This document shows, piece after piece, positions 37,220 to 45,616 of a stretch of 64,000 bases of DNA. The translations under genes were made by a program, and so were the position numbers. The notes under the pieces were generated by a model. That model ran no database searches, was not told the DNA's origin, and worked only from the letters and a program-made list of their open reading frames with translations. Position 1 is the stretch's first letter; each line of letters opens with the position of its first letter. The DNA lies in assembly GCF_030053345.1 (NCBI RefSeq), contig NZ_JASGBP010000001.1:558001-622000 (forward strand), given 5' to 3'. The stretch comes from Flavobacterium sedimenticola (GTDB lineage: Bacteria > Bacteroidota > Bacteroidia > Flavobacteriales > Flavobacteriaceae).

Positions 37220-37988
37220 GGGCTTCTAATTTTTGAGTCAGTTCGATGAACTGTTCCACAGTTAATTGCTCCGGACGGAGGTCAAAGATACTATCTTCTT
37301 TTAAATTATCAGTCAAATTAAAGGATTTTAAGCTATTGCGAAGTGTTTTTCGACGTTGCTGAAACGCTGTTTTGACCACGTTGAAAAACAGTTTTTCGGA
37401 ACAAGGCAAATGGAAATTTTCTTTACGCCGTAGTCGCAAAACACCCGATTTGACTTTGGGCGGCGGATTGAATACATGTTCATGAACCGTAAACAAATAC
37501 TCTGCGTCGTAAAACGCTTGTACCAAAACCGATAAAATGCCGTAGGTTTTGCTTCCTTTTTTTTCGCAAATGCGCTCGGCGACTTCTTTTTGAAACATCC
37601 CCGAAAATTCGGGTACTTGCTCGCGCAAATCCAAACAGCGAAAGACAATTTGGGACGAAATGTTATACGGGAAGTTCCCGATAATGGCAAAAGGTTGGCC
37701 TTCGAACACTTCGTTGATGTTGTATTTTAAAAAATCCTTAGAGATGATTTTGCCGTGTAATTTCGGGTAATGCGCATTTAAATAATCCACCGATTCGGCA
37801 TCAATCTCAATCACATAGGTTGTGATGGGTTTTTCCAACAGGTACTTGGTTAACACACCCATACCGGGTCCGATTTCCAGCACCTTATTGTAGCCTTGAA
37901 ACCCTAGAGTATCCGCTATATTTTTGGCAATATTTTCATCGGTTAAAAAATGCTGCCCGAGGTGTTTTTTGGCTTTTACTTGATTCAT
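37209..37988 (-). CDS. rsmA: 16S rRNA (adenine1518/1519-N6) dimethyltransferase
   Basis: 259 residues from the Met at 37988 ([15 protein letters not shown]), the usual start of the family; a further in-frame Met at 38000 adds MQKK. It dimethylates two adenines in helix 45 of 16S rRNA. Motifs: [27 protein letters not shown] (SAM-binding motif I), [12 protein letters not shown] (motif II), [16 protein letters not shown] (NxPY catalytic motif). The C-terminal domain has [15 protein letters not shown]. It follows the GIY-YIG cassette, whose left repeat ends at the alternative start codon, and overlaps mgtE downstream. Confidence 0.95.
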   Translation of the reverse strand: MNQVKAKKHLGQHFLTDENIAKNIADTLGFQGYNKVLEIGPGMGVLTKYLLEKPITTYVIEIDAESVDYLNAHYPKLHGKIISKDFLKYNINEVFEGQPFAIIGNFPYNISSQIVFRCLDLREQVPEFSGMFQKEVAERICEKKGSKTYGILSVLVQAFYDAEYLFTVHEHVFNPPPKVKSGVLRLRRKENFHLPCSEKLFFNVVKTAFQQRRKTLRNSLKSFNLTDNLKEDSIFDLRPEQLTVEQFIELTQKLEAHAV

Positions 37989-37999
37989 TTTTTTCTGCA

Positions 38000-38385
38000 T
38001 TTGTCATTCCCGCGCAGGCGGGAATCCATTTTTAATTATTCCAATCTTCCGAAAGGTCTTTCCAGTCTTTATTTTCTTCTTCAATCAAGTTTATTTTCCA
38101 TTGGCGATTCCATTTTTTGAGTTGTTTTTCTCTGTCAATAGCATCGTTTATATACTGGAATGTTTCATAATAAACCAACAAATTTACGTCATACTTGGCT
38201 GTAAAACGGTTTGGGTTTAGCTTGTTTTTGTGTTCTTCAACACGTCTTTCAATATTATTTGTTACGCCAATAAATAGTGTGCCATTTTTTTTTGCGGGCT
38301 AAAATATAGGTGAAGTATTGGCGGAAATATTGCATATTCTATAGTCTCTTTGTTTGTGAATTCCCGCCTGCGTTGGAATGACAAA
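38000..38385. mobile_element. GIY-YIG nuclease cassette bounded by inverted palindromic repeats
   Basis: Left repeat 38000-38027 and right repeat 38358-38385 are inverted copies, each with a GTCATTCC...CGCAGGCGGGAAT core that is itself palindromic; they differ at about three positions. Between them lies only a broken GIY-YIG gene (38032-38335). The element occupies the whole gap between the DUF4286 gene, whose stop is 7 bp from the right repeat, and rsmA. No target-site duplication is obvious. I infer a small mobile element in which the nuclease serves the repeats; this is not shown. Confidence 0.6.
38032..38335 (-). pseudogene. GIY-YIG endonuclease, frameshifted at an A9 run
   Basis: On the minus strand the ATG at 38335 gives MQYFRQYFTYILARKKK, the GIY-YIG opening (YxYIL), and then meets stop codons. 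Nine T (38285-38293) on the plus strand form an A9 run; removing one A restores NGTLFIGVTNNIERRVEEH, then NRFTAKYDVNLLVYYE, REKQLKKWNRQWKI and EENKDWKDLSEDWNN, followed by a stop at 38032. That is a complete single-domain GIY-YIG protein of about 100 residues (UPF0213/YhbQ-like): the GIY is the variant FIGV, the Arg in ERRVEEH and the Glu in DREKQLK are kept. The damage is one base in a homopolymer, so a sequencing error or slippage-based switching is possible. Confidence 0.85.
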
Positions 38386-38391
38386 AGTGCT

Positions 38392-38703
38392 CTAATGGTC
38401 ACTTATCAATTCCAATTCCGTACGAAACGCCAGCATTTTATCGCCAAACAAACGGAGTCCTTCTTCACGGAGTCTTGGTGCGTCTTCGTCGTAATAGCGT
38501 TGTAAAGTCTCTTTACTGTCGGTGGTGTACTGAATGGAATAGGTAGTGCCACCCATTTCTTCTTCGACCAACACTTTCACCATACGTGCCGACGAAAATT
38601 TACCGGTGGCCAACACGTCGTTGATGTGTTTTTCCTGCATCCATTGCATCCATTGGTCGTGTACGCTTTCGTGTATGTTGATGGTAACGTTGTATAAAAT
38701 CAT
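38392..38703 (-). CDS. DUF4286 family protein
   Basis: 103 residues. MILYNVTINIHESVHDQWMQWM and the later TTYSIQYTTDSKETLQRYYDED are the pattern of DUF4286, a small Bacteroidota family with a ferredoxin-like (dimeric alpha-beta barrel, antibiotic monooxygenase-like) fold. Function not established. It follows the TPR gene by 36 bp on the same strand and is probably co-transcribed with it. Downstream is the GIY-YIG cassette, then rsmA. Confidence 0.8.
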   Translation of the reverse strand: MILYNVTINIHESVHDQWMQWMQEKHINDVLATGKFSSARMVKVLVEEEMGGTTYSIQYTTDSKETLQRYYDEDAPRLREEGLRLFGDKMLAFRTELELISDH

Positions 38704-38739
38704 TTGAATTTGAAAATTTGAAGATTTGAAAGTTTAAAA

Positions 38740-40518
38740 TTAAAGGTTGGTATCACCTCTTAATTTTCGGTATTTGTTTCGCGCATCGACAAAGAAAATA
38801 CTGTCTTCGTGTTTAAAGATAATTTCTTCGTACAACGGTTTGGCTTTTTCCGCGTCATTGAGGTTCAGGTTGTAAATTTCGGCCGAATAATATAAGGCTT
38901 CATCCACATAAATACTCTCTTTTTGCGTGGTGATGATGGTATTGTAAAACGCCAAAGCATTGGTGTAATCGCCCATCTTTTCATAGGTTTTGCCAATGCG
39001 AAGCAGCGTAACCGGTTCGATGGTTTCGCCTTTGTGTTCTTTGAGAATGAGTTGAAACTGTTCCAAAGCCGGTTTTTTCTTGTTTTGATACAATAAGAAA
39101 TCGGCTCGGGCGAATTTTTTCAACGCCACCTGCGTGGAATCTTCCACGGTATTGTCGCTAATCAGTAAAAATAAATCGAGCGCATCGTTGGCAATCAATT
39201 GGGTAGAAGCCGATTTGAGTACTTTTAACTGGTGCGAAGCCCATTCGAAATCTCCTTTGAAATAGCTGGTTTTGGCTGTTTTGAGTTGGGCTTCCTGACC
39301 GACGATATCGCCGCCCATGTCTTCGCCCACCTGAGAATAGTAAATCAAAGCCTGATTGAATTTTTCTTCCAACAAAAGAATATCGGCCATTTGCATTTTC
39401 AAGTCGGCTATTTGATAGCGGTTCACCGGCATTTCCATCGCGTTTTTCAGGATTACTTTAGCCTTTTCGGGATTGTTAAGATGAAAAGCCGTGAAGTTGG
39501 CTTGCAGTTCCAGCAAAGATAAGGTGTACGGACTCACACCAAATTCGGTGATAAGCTTGTCTAATTCTTGAGTGATGGCTACATAATCTTTATCGGTAGC
39601 ATGATTGATTTTCATTTCAATCAGATACGAATGCGCCTGAATGCGCAATTCCAAATCGTTGGTATTGTCTAACACAAACGTCAAAATTTCCTGAGCAGAA
39701 TCTTGGTCGTTATCGTTAATGGCCATTTGGCCTAAGTTGACGATGTTGGAGAACGATTCGGGATTGCGTTTGTAAATGGCTTTTTGTTGGATAAATGCTT
39801 TGCCGTATTCTTTGAGTTGCACAAAGTACCAGCTCAAAAAGTCGTTCCAAAAAAGGTCTTGTGTTTTTTGAGCGCGAACCAACAAGGCTTTTTTGAGCGC
39901 TTCATTAAAGTTGGCATCGCCGTCTTCGGTCATAAAGCGCGACAGTTGGTTTTGAATCATCGGCAGGTTTTGCGGATTCCGGTAGGATTCCTCCAAAAAG
40001 GTTTCAATCATCAAATCGGTTTCGCCTTTTTGGCCGTACAGCATGGCCATTTGAAAGTTGAAACTCATCCTCGGGTCGGTTTCAATGGCGGTTTTGTAGG
40101 CCAACAGTGCATAATCAAACAGTGCTTTTCTCTCAAAAGAATAGGCCAAACCATAGGCTTCGTTGGCGTTTTTTTTAATTTTATCGATAGCCTGATTGTA
40201 GTACTTGACGGCTTTTTCCTGATTTTTCTGTAACTGAAAGTTGTATCCCAATTCGATTAACAAATTGCTTTGCTTGAAACGATTCAGACGCTCTTCTATG
40301 GCTTTTTCGGCTTTGTCAAATTGTTGCAACTGTTGGTAACATTCGATGACCTTTTGGAAATAGTTGGCATTCCCCACCTGATTTTTGAGTAATTCTTCAT
40401 AGCTCAACAAGGCTTTTTCAAATTCGCCCCGGTCGAAATAATTGTTGGCCAATTGTTCACTTTGCGCATAACTGCACAGCGAAAACAACAGGCTGCAAAA
40501 GAAGAAAATTTTTTTCAT
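38740..40518 (-). CDS. Secreted tetratricopeptide-repeat protein
   Basis: 592 residues. Signal peptide MKKIFFFCSLLFSLCSYAQ. The body is helical with TPR units, clear at ANNYFDRGEFEKALLSYEELL, QKNQEKAVKYYNQAIDKI, SYFKGDFEWASHQLKVL, ADFLLYQNKKKPALEQFQLI and KTYEKMGDYTNALAFYNTII. It should sit in the periplasm or on the outer membrane's inner face, perhaps as an assembly scaffold; the final third resembles YfgM/BamD-like tandem TPRs. No catalytic residues. It precedes the DUF4286 gene by 36 bp. A strong 43-bp hairpin lies 18 bp upstream. Confidence 0.85.
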   Translation of the reverse strand: MKKIFFFCSLLFSLCSYAQSEQLANNYFDRGEFEKALLSYEELLKNQVGNANYFQKVIECYQQLQQFDKAEKAIEERLNRFKQSNLLIELGYNFQLQKNQEKAVKYYNQAIDKIKKNANEAYGLAYSFERKALFDYALLAYKTAIETDPRMSFNFQMAMLYGQKGETDLMIETFLEESYRNPQNLPMIQNQLSRFMTEDGDANFNEALKKALLVRAQKTQDLFWNDFLSWYFVQLKEYGKAFIQQKAIYKRNPESFSNIVNLGQMAINDNDQDSAQEILTFVLDNTNDLELRIQAHSYLIEMKINHATDKDYVAITQELDKLITEFGVSPYTLSLLELQANFTAFHLNNPEKAKVILKNAMEMPVNRYQIADLKMQMADILLLEEKFNQALIYYSQVGEDMGGDIVGQEAQLKTAKTSYFKGDFEWASHQLKVLKSASTQLIANDALDLFLLISDNTVEDSTQVALKKFARADFLLYQNKKKPALEQFQLILKEHKGETIEPVTLLRIGKTYEKMGDYTNALAFYNTIITTQKESIYVDEALYYSAEIYNLNLNDAEKAKPLYEEIIFKHEDSIFFVDARNKYRKLRGDTNL

Positions 40519-40535
40519 GCAAACGGGTAAACGAA

Positions 40536-40578
40536 CAATGTACTAAAGTAACACTTTTTGTGTTCGTTTAGTACATTG
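40536..40578. repeat. Perfect nested hairpin between serS and the TPR gene
   Basis: Arms CAATGTACTAAA (40536-40547) and TTTAGTACATTG (40567-40578) enclose a second stem AACAC / GTGTT with a T5 loop; only a 2-nt internal mismatch separates the stems. No T run follows, so it is not an ordinary terminator. Confidence 0.85.
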
Positions 40579-40599
40579 TTTGCTAAAGATTAACGTAAA

Positions 40600-41871
40600 T
40601 TAGGTAATGATATCAAATCCGGTATACGGTCGCAACACCTCCGGGATTACAATGCCTTCCGGCGTTTGGTAATTTTCGATGATCCCGGCTAAAACACGTG
40701 GTAAGGCCAAAGAACTTCCGTTTAGCGTATGGGCCAATTGGGTTTTACCGTCTTTTCCTTTGAAACGCAATTTTAGGCGATTGGCTTGATAGGTTTCAAA
40801 ATTAGAAACCGATGAAATTTCGAGCCAACGATCTTGTGCTGTCGAGAACACTTCAAAATCGTAGGTCATCGCTGAGGCAAAGCCCATATCGCCACCGCAC
40901 AAACGCAAAATGCGGTACGGTAATTTTAATTCTCTCAGAATGGTTTTTACGTGCTCTACCATTCCTTCCAAGGCTTCATATGAATGGTCGGGATGTTCGA
41001 TACGCACGATTTCGACCTTGTCAAACTGGTGCAAACGGTTCAAACCGCGAACGTGTGCGCCCCAAGAACCGGCCTCTCTGCGGAAACACGGCGTGTAGCC
41101 TGTGGCCAAAATCGGCAAGTCTTTTTCCTGTAAAATCACATCGCGGTAAATATTGGTCACCGGAACTTCGGCAGTCGGAATTAAGTACAAATCGTCTTTG
41201 GCATCATGGTACATCTGACCCTCTTTATCGGGTAATTGTCCCGTTCCGTAAGCCGAAGCTTCATTCACCATATGCGGCACTTGGAATTCCTGATAACCGG
41301 CTTCGGTATTCTTATCTAAGAAATACGAAATCAAAGCCCGTTGCAGTTTGGCGCCTTTGCCTTTGTAAACCGGGAAACCGGGTGCTGTAATTTTGGTACC
41401 CAATTCAAAATCGATGATGTCGTATTTTTTAATCAAATCCCAATGCGGCAAAGCGCCTTCGTGCAGGGTCGGGATATCGCCTTCCTGAAATACATTCAGG
41501 TTGTCGTCAGCCGATTTTCCGTGCGGGACTAAATCGGCCGGCGTATTCGGCAACAAATACATTTTTTGGGTTAAATCGTGCGTAAAAAGCTCCAGTTTTT
41601 CAGAAAGTTCTTTGCTGGTCTCTTTGAGCTGAACGGTTTTTTGTTTTAAAATTTCGGCTTTGGCTTTTTCTCCGTTTTTCATCATTTCGCCAATCGATGC
41701 CGATAGTTTGTTAGCTTCCGCCAACGTGTTATCGAGAGCCACTTGCGTGCTTCTTCGATTTTCGTCTAAAAGGATTACGTCTTCCACAATAGTGGTAGCG
41801 TCAAAATTTCTTTTGGCTAAAGCGGCAATCACTTTTTCTTTATGTTCTCTGATGTAACTGATTTGTAACAT
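40600..41871 (-). CDS. serS: Serine--tRNA ligase
   Basis: 423 residues. Class II aminoacyl-tRNA synthetase. The N-terminal tRNA-binding coiled-coil arm spans about 1-110 (FDATTIVEDVILLDENRRSTQ ... ELSEKLELF). Class II motifs: motif 1 near TEAGYQEFQVPHMVNE, motif 2 FRREAGSWGAHVRGLNRLHQFDKVE, motif 3 LPRVLAGIIENYQTPEG with the ATP-binding Arg. TAEVPVTN is the Ser-binding TXE loop. A TAAATTTG box at 41894-41901 on the minus strand suggests the promoter. It precedes the TPR gene on the same strand with the hairpin between. Confidence 0.97.
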   Translation of the reverse strand: MLQISYIREHKEKVIAALAKRNFDATTIVEDVILLDENRRSTQVALDNTLAEANKLSASIGEMMKNGEKAKAEILKQKTVQLKETSKELSEKLELFTHDLTQKMYLLPNTPADLVPHGKSADDNLNVFQEGDIPTLHEGALPHWDLIKKYDIIDFELGTKITAPGFPVYKGKGAKLQRALISYFLDKNTEAGYQEFQVPHMVNEASAYGTGQLPDKEGQMYHDAKDDLYLIPTAEVPVTNIYRDVILQEKDLPILATGYTPCFRREAGSWGAHVRGLNRLHQFDKVEIVRIEHPDHSYEALEGMVEHVKTILRELKLPYRILRLCGGDMGFASAMTYDFEVFSTAQDRWLEISSVSNFETYQANRLKLRFKGKDGKTQLAHTLNGSSLALPRVLAGIIENYQTPEGIVIPEVLRPYTGFDIIT

Positions 41872-41992
41872 GGCATTTTCTTTAGTACGCCCGCAAATTT
41901 AGTGAAATGTTTGAGATAACCTTTCCGATGCCTAAAAACTTGTTTCCTAAGACAATGACGAGCGTTGTACAATCCTTAAATTTATCCTTAAT

Positions 41993-42025
41993 TTGAATTA
42001 TGCATATGTTTTATTGCTATATTCG
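41993..42025 (+). promoter_or_regulatory. Possible promoter of the M1 aminopeptidase gene
   Basis: TTG at 41993-41995, 22-bp spacer, TATATTCG at 42018-42025 (one mismatch), 21 bp before the chosen start. Confidence 0.4.
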
Positions 42026-42046
42026 CAAAAAAAACATGTCAGCACT

Positions 42047-43963
42047 ATGAAAAAGCAATACTTATTACTGCTTTACCTTACATTTTCTATTGCTTTTGCC
42101 CAAAACAGGGTATCACAAATTAATAGAATTGCCGAATCTGAAATGAAAGCGGCCTCGCAGTTGATGGCTTTTCAAGTCAACCCGAATACGGCTAATTACG
42201 ATGTTACCTACCACAAACTCGAATTTACAGTAAACCCGAGTGTCTATGCCATCACCGGAAAGGTAACTACCACGTTCACAGCGTTGAGCAACATGACCAC
42301 CGTTACTTTTGATTTGACCAATCAGCTCAATGTGAGTTCCGTAAAACAAGGCACTACTAATTTAACGTACGTGCAAAACACCAATAATGAATTGGTGATT
42401 ACTTTGCCAAGCACGCTAACCACCGGAAATTCGGCTACGGTAGAAATCAATTACTCCGGTGCTCCGGCTTCGGGAGAACAGGCTTTTACGCGAACCACGC
42501 ACAACGGAACGCCGATTATTTGGACGTTGTCCGAGCCTTTCGGTGCCCGGGATTGGTGGCCGTGCAAGCAAGATTTAAACGATAAAATAGAAAGCATCGA
42601 TATTTACATCACAGCGCCGTCACAATACGTCAGTGTGGCCAATGGCGTAGAACCGGCTCCGCCTGTGGTTAACGGTTCCAACAAAACCACGCATTTTCAC
42701 CACGGGTATCCTATTCCGGCCTATTTAGTAGCCATAGCAGTGACCAATTATCAAGTGTACACGCAAACGGCAGGAACGGCACCCAATACGTTCCCGGTAA
42801 TTAATTATATCTACCCGGAAAATTATACGAATGCTGTTAACGATTTGGCGCAAACACTTCCCATTATGGATTTGTTTGAAAATTTGTTTGAAATCTATCC
42901 GTTTCACAACGAAAAATACGGCCATGCGCAATTTGGTTGGGGAGGTGGTATGGAGCATACTACCGTATCATTCATGACTAATTTCAGTCGGGAATTGATT
43001 GCTCACGAAATGGCACACCAATGGTTTGGAAATAAAATTACCTGCGGGACCTGGAAAGACATTTGGTTAAATGAAGGTTTTGCCACGTATTTAGCTGCCT
43101 TGGTCATTGAAAATATGGACGGATTGGATTCTTTTATCTTTGAAAAAGCCGATATGATTAATTTCATTACGTCACAACCCAATGGAAATGTTTACTTGAC
43201 GGATGCGCAAGCCACTAATGTGAATCGCATTTTCAGCAGCCGATTGAGTTATAACAAAGGGGCTATGGTATTGGAAATGTTGCGTTTTAAACTGGGAGAC
43301 ACCGCTTTTTTCCAAGGGATGAGAAATTATTTGGCCGATCCGAATTTAGCCTTTAAATATGCCGTAACCAACGATTTTAAATCGCATATGGAAGCCGTAT
43401 ACGGTCAAAGTTTAACGGAGTTTTTTAACGATTGGATTTACAATCAGGGTTATCCAACGTATACTATCACTGCTCAAAACTGGGGAACCGGTCAGGCCAA
43501 GTTTGTCATCAACCAAACCCAATCGGATCCGTCCGTCAGTTTTTTCGAAATGCCGGTTCCGGTGCGAATTTATGGGTTTAACGGCGAGCAAGCCGACTTG
43601 GTATTGAACAATACCGTTAACGGGCAAACTATCATTACTGCGGTGCCTTTTCCAATTGTGAATGTGGAGTTTGATCCGGAGCGACACATCATTTCGGCCA
43701 ATTCCACCATTAGCTTGGGCACTGAAGTATTCGATATGGAAAACGCCATTGCGGTGTACCCAAATCCAACCAATGATGTTATTCATATTCAATTGCCGGA
43801 CAATATCGGTGTTACCCGTATTTCGGTGTATAACAGTTTAGGACAAAAAGTATTGGAGAGCCACACTACTGATTTTTCGGTAAGTACACTGTCTGACGGG
43901 GTTCATTTTATCGACATCCAAACGCAAGAAGGGACGTATCATAAAAAATTCATAAAAAAATAA
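42047..43963 (+). CDS. Secreted M1-family aminopeptidase with T9SS signal
   Basis: 638 residues from the ATG at 42047, where the signal peptide MKKQYLLLLYLTFSIAFAQ begins; a TTG 54 bp upstream only adds a non-signal tail and overlaps the predicted promoter. Domains: beta-sandwich (about 30-215), the GxMEN-like exopeptidase motif GGGMEHTT (near 300), and the gluzincin site HEMAHQWFGNKITCGTWKDI ... WLNEGF (HExxH-18-E). A linker then leads to the T9SS sorting domain AIAVYPNPTNDVIHIQL ... GVHFIDIQTQEGTYHKKFIKK. It would trim N-terminal residues from extracellular peptides, complementing the two T9SS endoproteases. The last third of the M1 helical domain is short. Confidence 0.92.
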   Translation: MKKQYLLLLYLTFSIAFAQNRVSQINRIAESEMKAASQLMAFQVNPNTANYDVTYHKLEFTVNPSVYAITGKVTTTFTALSNMTTVTFDLTNQLNVSSVKQGTTNLTYVQNTNNELVITLPSTLTTGNSATVEINYSGAPASGEQAFTRTTHNGTPIIWTLSEPFGARDWWPCKQDLNDKIESIDIYITAPSQYVSVANGVEPAPPVVNGSNKTTHFHHGYPIPAYLVAIAVTNYQVYTQTAGTAPNTFPVINYIYPENYTNAVNDLAQTLPIMDLFENLFEIYPFHNEKYGHAQFGWGGGMEHTTVSFMTNFSRELIAHEMAHQWFGNKITCGTWKDIWLNEGFATYLAALVIENMDGLDSFIFEKADMINFITSQPNGNVYLTDAQATNVNRIFSSRLSYNKGAMVLEMLRFKLGDTAFFQGMRNYLADPNLAFKYAVTNDFKSHMEAVYGQSLTEFFNDWIYNQGYPTYTITAQNWGTGQAKFVINQTQSDPSVSFFEMPVPVRIYGFNGEQADLVLNNTVNGQTIITAVPFPIVNVEFDPERHIISANSTISLGTEVFDMENAIAVYPNPTNDVIHIQLPDNIGVTRISVYNSLGQKVLESHTTDFSVSTLSDGVHFIDIQTQEGTYHKKFIKK

Positions 43964-44038
43964 TCTTCCACCAATATTATATGCAGGAGTAAGGTGAAAA
44001 CCTTACTTTTGTGCGTTTATAAAATACAATTCTCAATA

Positions 44039-45364
44039 ATGATACAAGTAGCACAAATACTTTTTATACTTTCTGTTTTAGTCATTCTTCACGAGTTCGG
44101 GCACTATATTACGGCCCGAATGTTTAAAGTGAGAGTGGAAAAATTTTATTTATTTATCGATGCCGGATTTTCGATTATCAAGAAGAAAATAGGAGAAACG
44201 GTTTGGGGCATCGGATGGTTGCCTTTGGGGGGTTATGTAAAACTTTCCGGGATGATTGATGAAAGTATGGATACCGAACAAATGAATCAGGAACCACAGC
44301 CTTGGGAGTTTCGTTCCAAACCGGCTTGGCAACGGTTGATTATTATGTTAGGTGGTATCATTGTGAATATCTTATTGGCTTGGTTTATCTACACCACCAT
44401 GTTTGCTACCGTAGGTCAAAAGTATGTTTCTACCGAAGCGATTCAGAAAAACGGATTGGCTTTCGGTGAGATCGGCAAAAGTGTTGGCTTTCAAAACGGA
44501 GATAAAATTGTTTCGGTAGATGGTAAAGTGCAAGATAAATTCAACTGGATGATTATTGATGTGTTGTTGAGCGATACCATTAAAATTGAAAGAAACGGGA
44601 ACGTTGAAAGCTTGGTGTTGAGCGATGAGCAAAAGGGGAAAATTATCTCTACCGAAGGTAAAGAGTTTGTACAACCCCGTTTAAAACAACCGGTCATCGA
44701 TTCGGTATTCCCGAAATCGGAAGCCATGAAAGCCGGACTCAAAGTAGGCGATCAGATTGTTGCTATCAACCAAAAACCGTGTGCGTTTTACGACCAGTTT
44801 AAGGATGAAGTAAAAGCCAACAAAGGCGACAGCGTTTCGATAACCGTTAAAAGAAATAATGTCGATACGGTTGTTAGAGCGTTGGTGACTAAAGAGGGAA
44901 TCTTAGGATTTAAAGCCAAATTTTCGGAAAAGACGGATTACATTATCAACAAGCAGCACTCTGTTTTAACAGCTATTCCGGCTGCGGTAAAAGAGTCATG
45001 GCAGTTGTTTGTATACAATATCAAGCAATTCAAATTAATCCTGAAGCCTAAAACCGGAGCGTACAAGCAAGTAAAAAGTCCGGTTGGGATTGCGCGTCAG
45101 TTACCCGATACGTGGGATTGGGAGTTTATTTGGAATTTTACCGCATTGTTTTCGATTGGATTGGCTTTCATGAATTTGTTGCCAATTCCGGGGCTAGACG
45201 GAGGTCATGCCTTGTTCACCACTGCCGAAATGATTACCGGCAAAAAACTCAGTGATAAAGCGGCCGAGTATGTTCAAACTGCCGGCATGATTATTTTGCT
45301 GACTTTGATGGCCTTAACTTTCGGGAAAGATATCTATCAATTAATCATGGATAAATTATTTTAA
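44039..45364 (+). CDS. rseP: RIP metalloprotease RseP (site-2 protease)
   Basis: 441 residues from the ATG at 44039 (MIQVAQILFILSVLVILHEF); a GTG start 45 bp upstream overlaps a TACTTTTG box at 44004-44011 and is less likely. Intramembrane zinc protease that cuts anti-sigma factors and remnant signal peptides in the inner membrane. HEFGHY in the first helix holds the zinc His and catalytic Glu; NLLPIPGLDGGH in the third brings the Asp ligand. GWLPLGGYVKLSGM is the conserved membrane loop. A PDZ domain (about 225-310, DSVFPKSEAMKAGLKVGDQIV) lies between; the first PDZ is degenerate. It lies between the M1 gene and tRNA-Asn. Confidence 0.95.
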   Translation: MIQVAQILFILSVLVILHEFGHYITARMFKVRVEKFYLFIDAGFSIIKKKIGETVWGIGWLPLGGYVKLSGMIDESMDTEQMNQEPQPWEFRSKPAWQRLIIMLGGIIVNILLAWFIYTTMFATVGQKYVSTEAIQKNGLAFGEIGKSVGFQNGDKIVSVDGKVQDKFNWMIIDVLLSDTIKIERNGNVESLVLSDEQKGKIISTEGKEFVQPRLKQPVIDSVFPKSEAMKAGLKVGDQIVAINQKPCAFYDQFKDEVKANKGDSVSITVKRNNVDTVVRALVTKEGILGFKAKFSEKTDYIINKQHSVLTAIPAAVKESWQLFVYNIKQFKLILKPKTGAYKQVKSPVGIARQLPDTWDWEFIWNFTALFSIGLAFMNLLPIPGLDGGHALFTTAEMITGKKLSDKAAEYVQTAGMIILLTLMALTFGKDIYQLIMDKLF

Positions 45365-45381
45365 ATTTTATTCATTTTTAT

Positions 45382-45411
45382 TTGCAAAAAATAAAATTCG
45401 TTCTATCTTTG
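45382..45411 (+). promoter_or_regulatory. Promoter of tRNA-Asn
   Basis: TTG at 45382-45384, 19-bp spacer, TATCTTTG at 45404-45411, 25 bp before the tRNA. Confidence 0.8.
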
Positions 45412-45436
45412 CAACCGCTTAAAAGATATAACATCT

Positions 45437-45510
45437 TCCTCCTTAGCTCAGTTGGTTAGAGCATCTGACTGTTAATCAGAGGGTCCTTGGTTCGAGCCCA
45501 AGAGGGGGAG
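45437..45510 (+). tRNA. tRNA-Asn (anticodon GTT), prophage attachment target
   Basis: Acceptor arms TCCTCCT / AGGGGGA, D arm with TAGCTCAGTTGG, anticodon loop CTGTTAA (GTT) in stem TCTGA / TCAGA, T-loop GGTTCGAGCCC. CCA is not encoded. An integrase gene starts 107 bp downstream on the same strand and phage genes follow, so the 3' half of this tRNA is the probable attL; the matching attR lies outside the window. Confidence 0.93.
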
Positions 45511-45511
45511 C

Positions 45512-45553
45512 AAAAGCCGGAAGTTACACCACCACAGACTTCCGGCTTTTTTT
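45512..45553 (+). terminator. Rho-independent terminator after tRNA-Asn
   Basis: AGCCGGAAGT / ACTTCCGGCT stem with a 13-nt loop, then seven T. It lies on the phage side of the presumed attachment core. Confidence 0.9.
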
Positions 45554-45616
45554 ATAAACCACACTTCAGCATTGTAGCGCAATTATCGTCAATAATAACG
45601 TCAATAATTAAGCTAC

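Noticed and set aside
40812..41390. Plus-strand open frame of 192 codons opposite serS
   Set aside because: Antisense shadow; Arg/Pro-rich composition unlike the neighbours.
41993..42046. TTG start for the M1 aminopeptidase
   Set aside because: Places the signal peptide 18 residues inside and overlaps the probable promoter.
43994..44038. GTG start for rseP
   Set aside because: Overlaps a TACTTTTG box; RseP normally begins a few residues before its first membrane helix, as from 44039.
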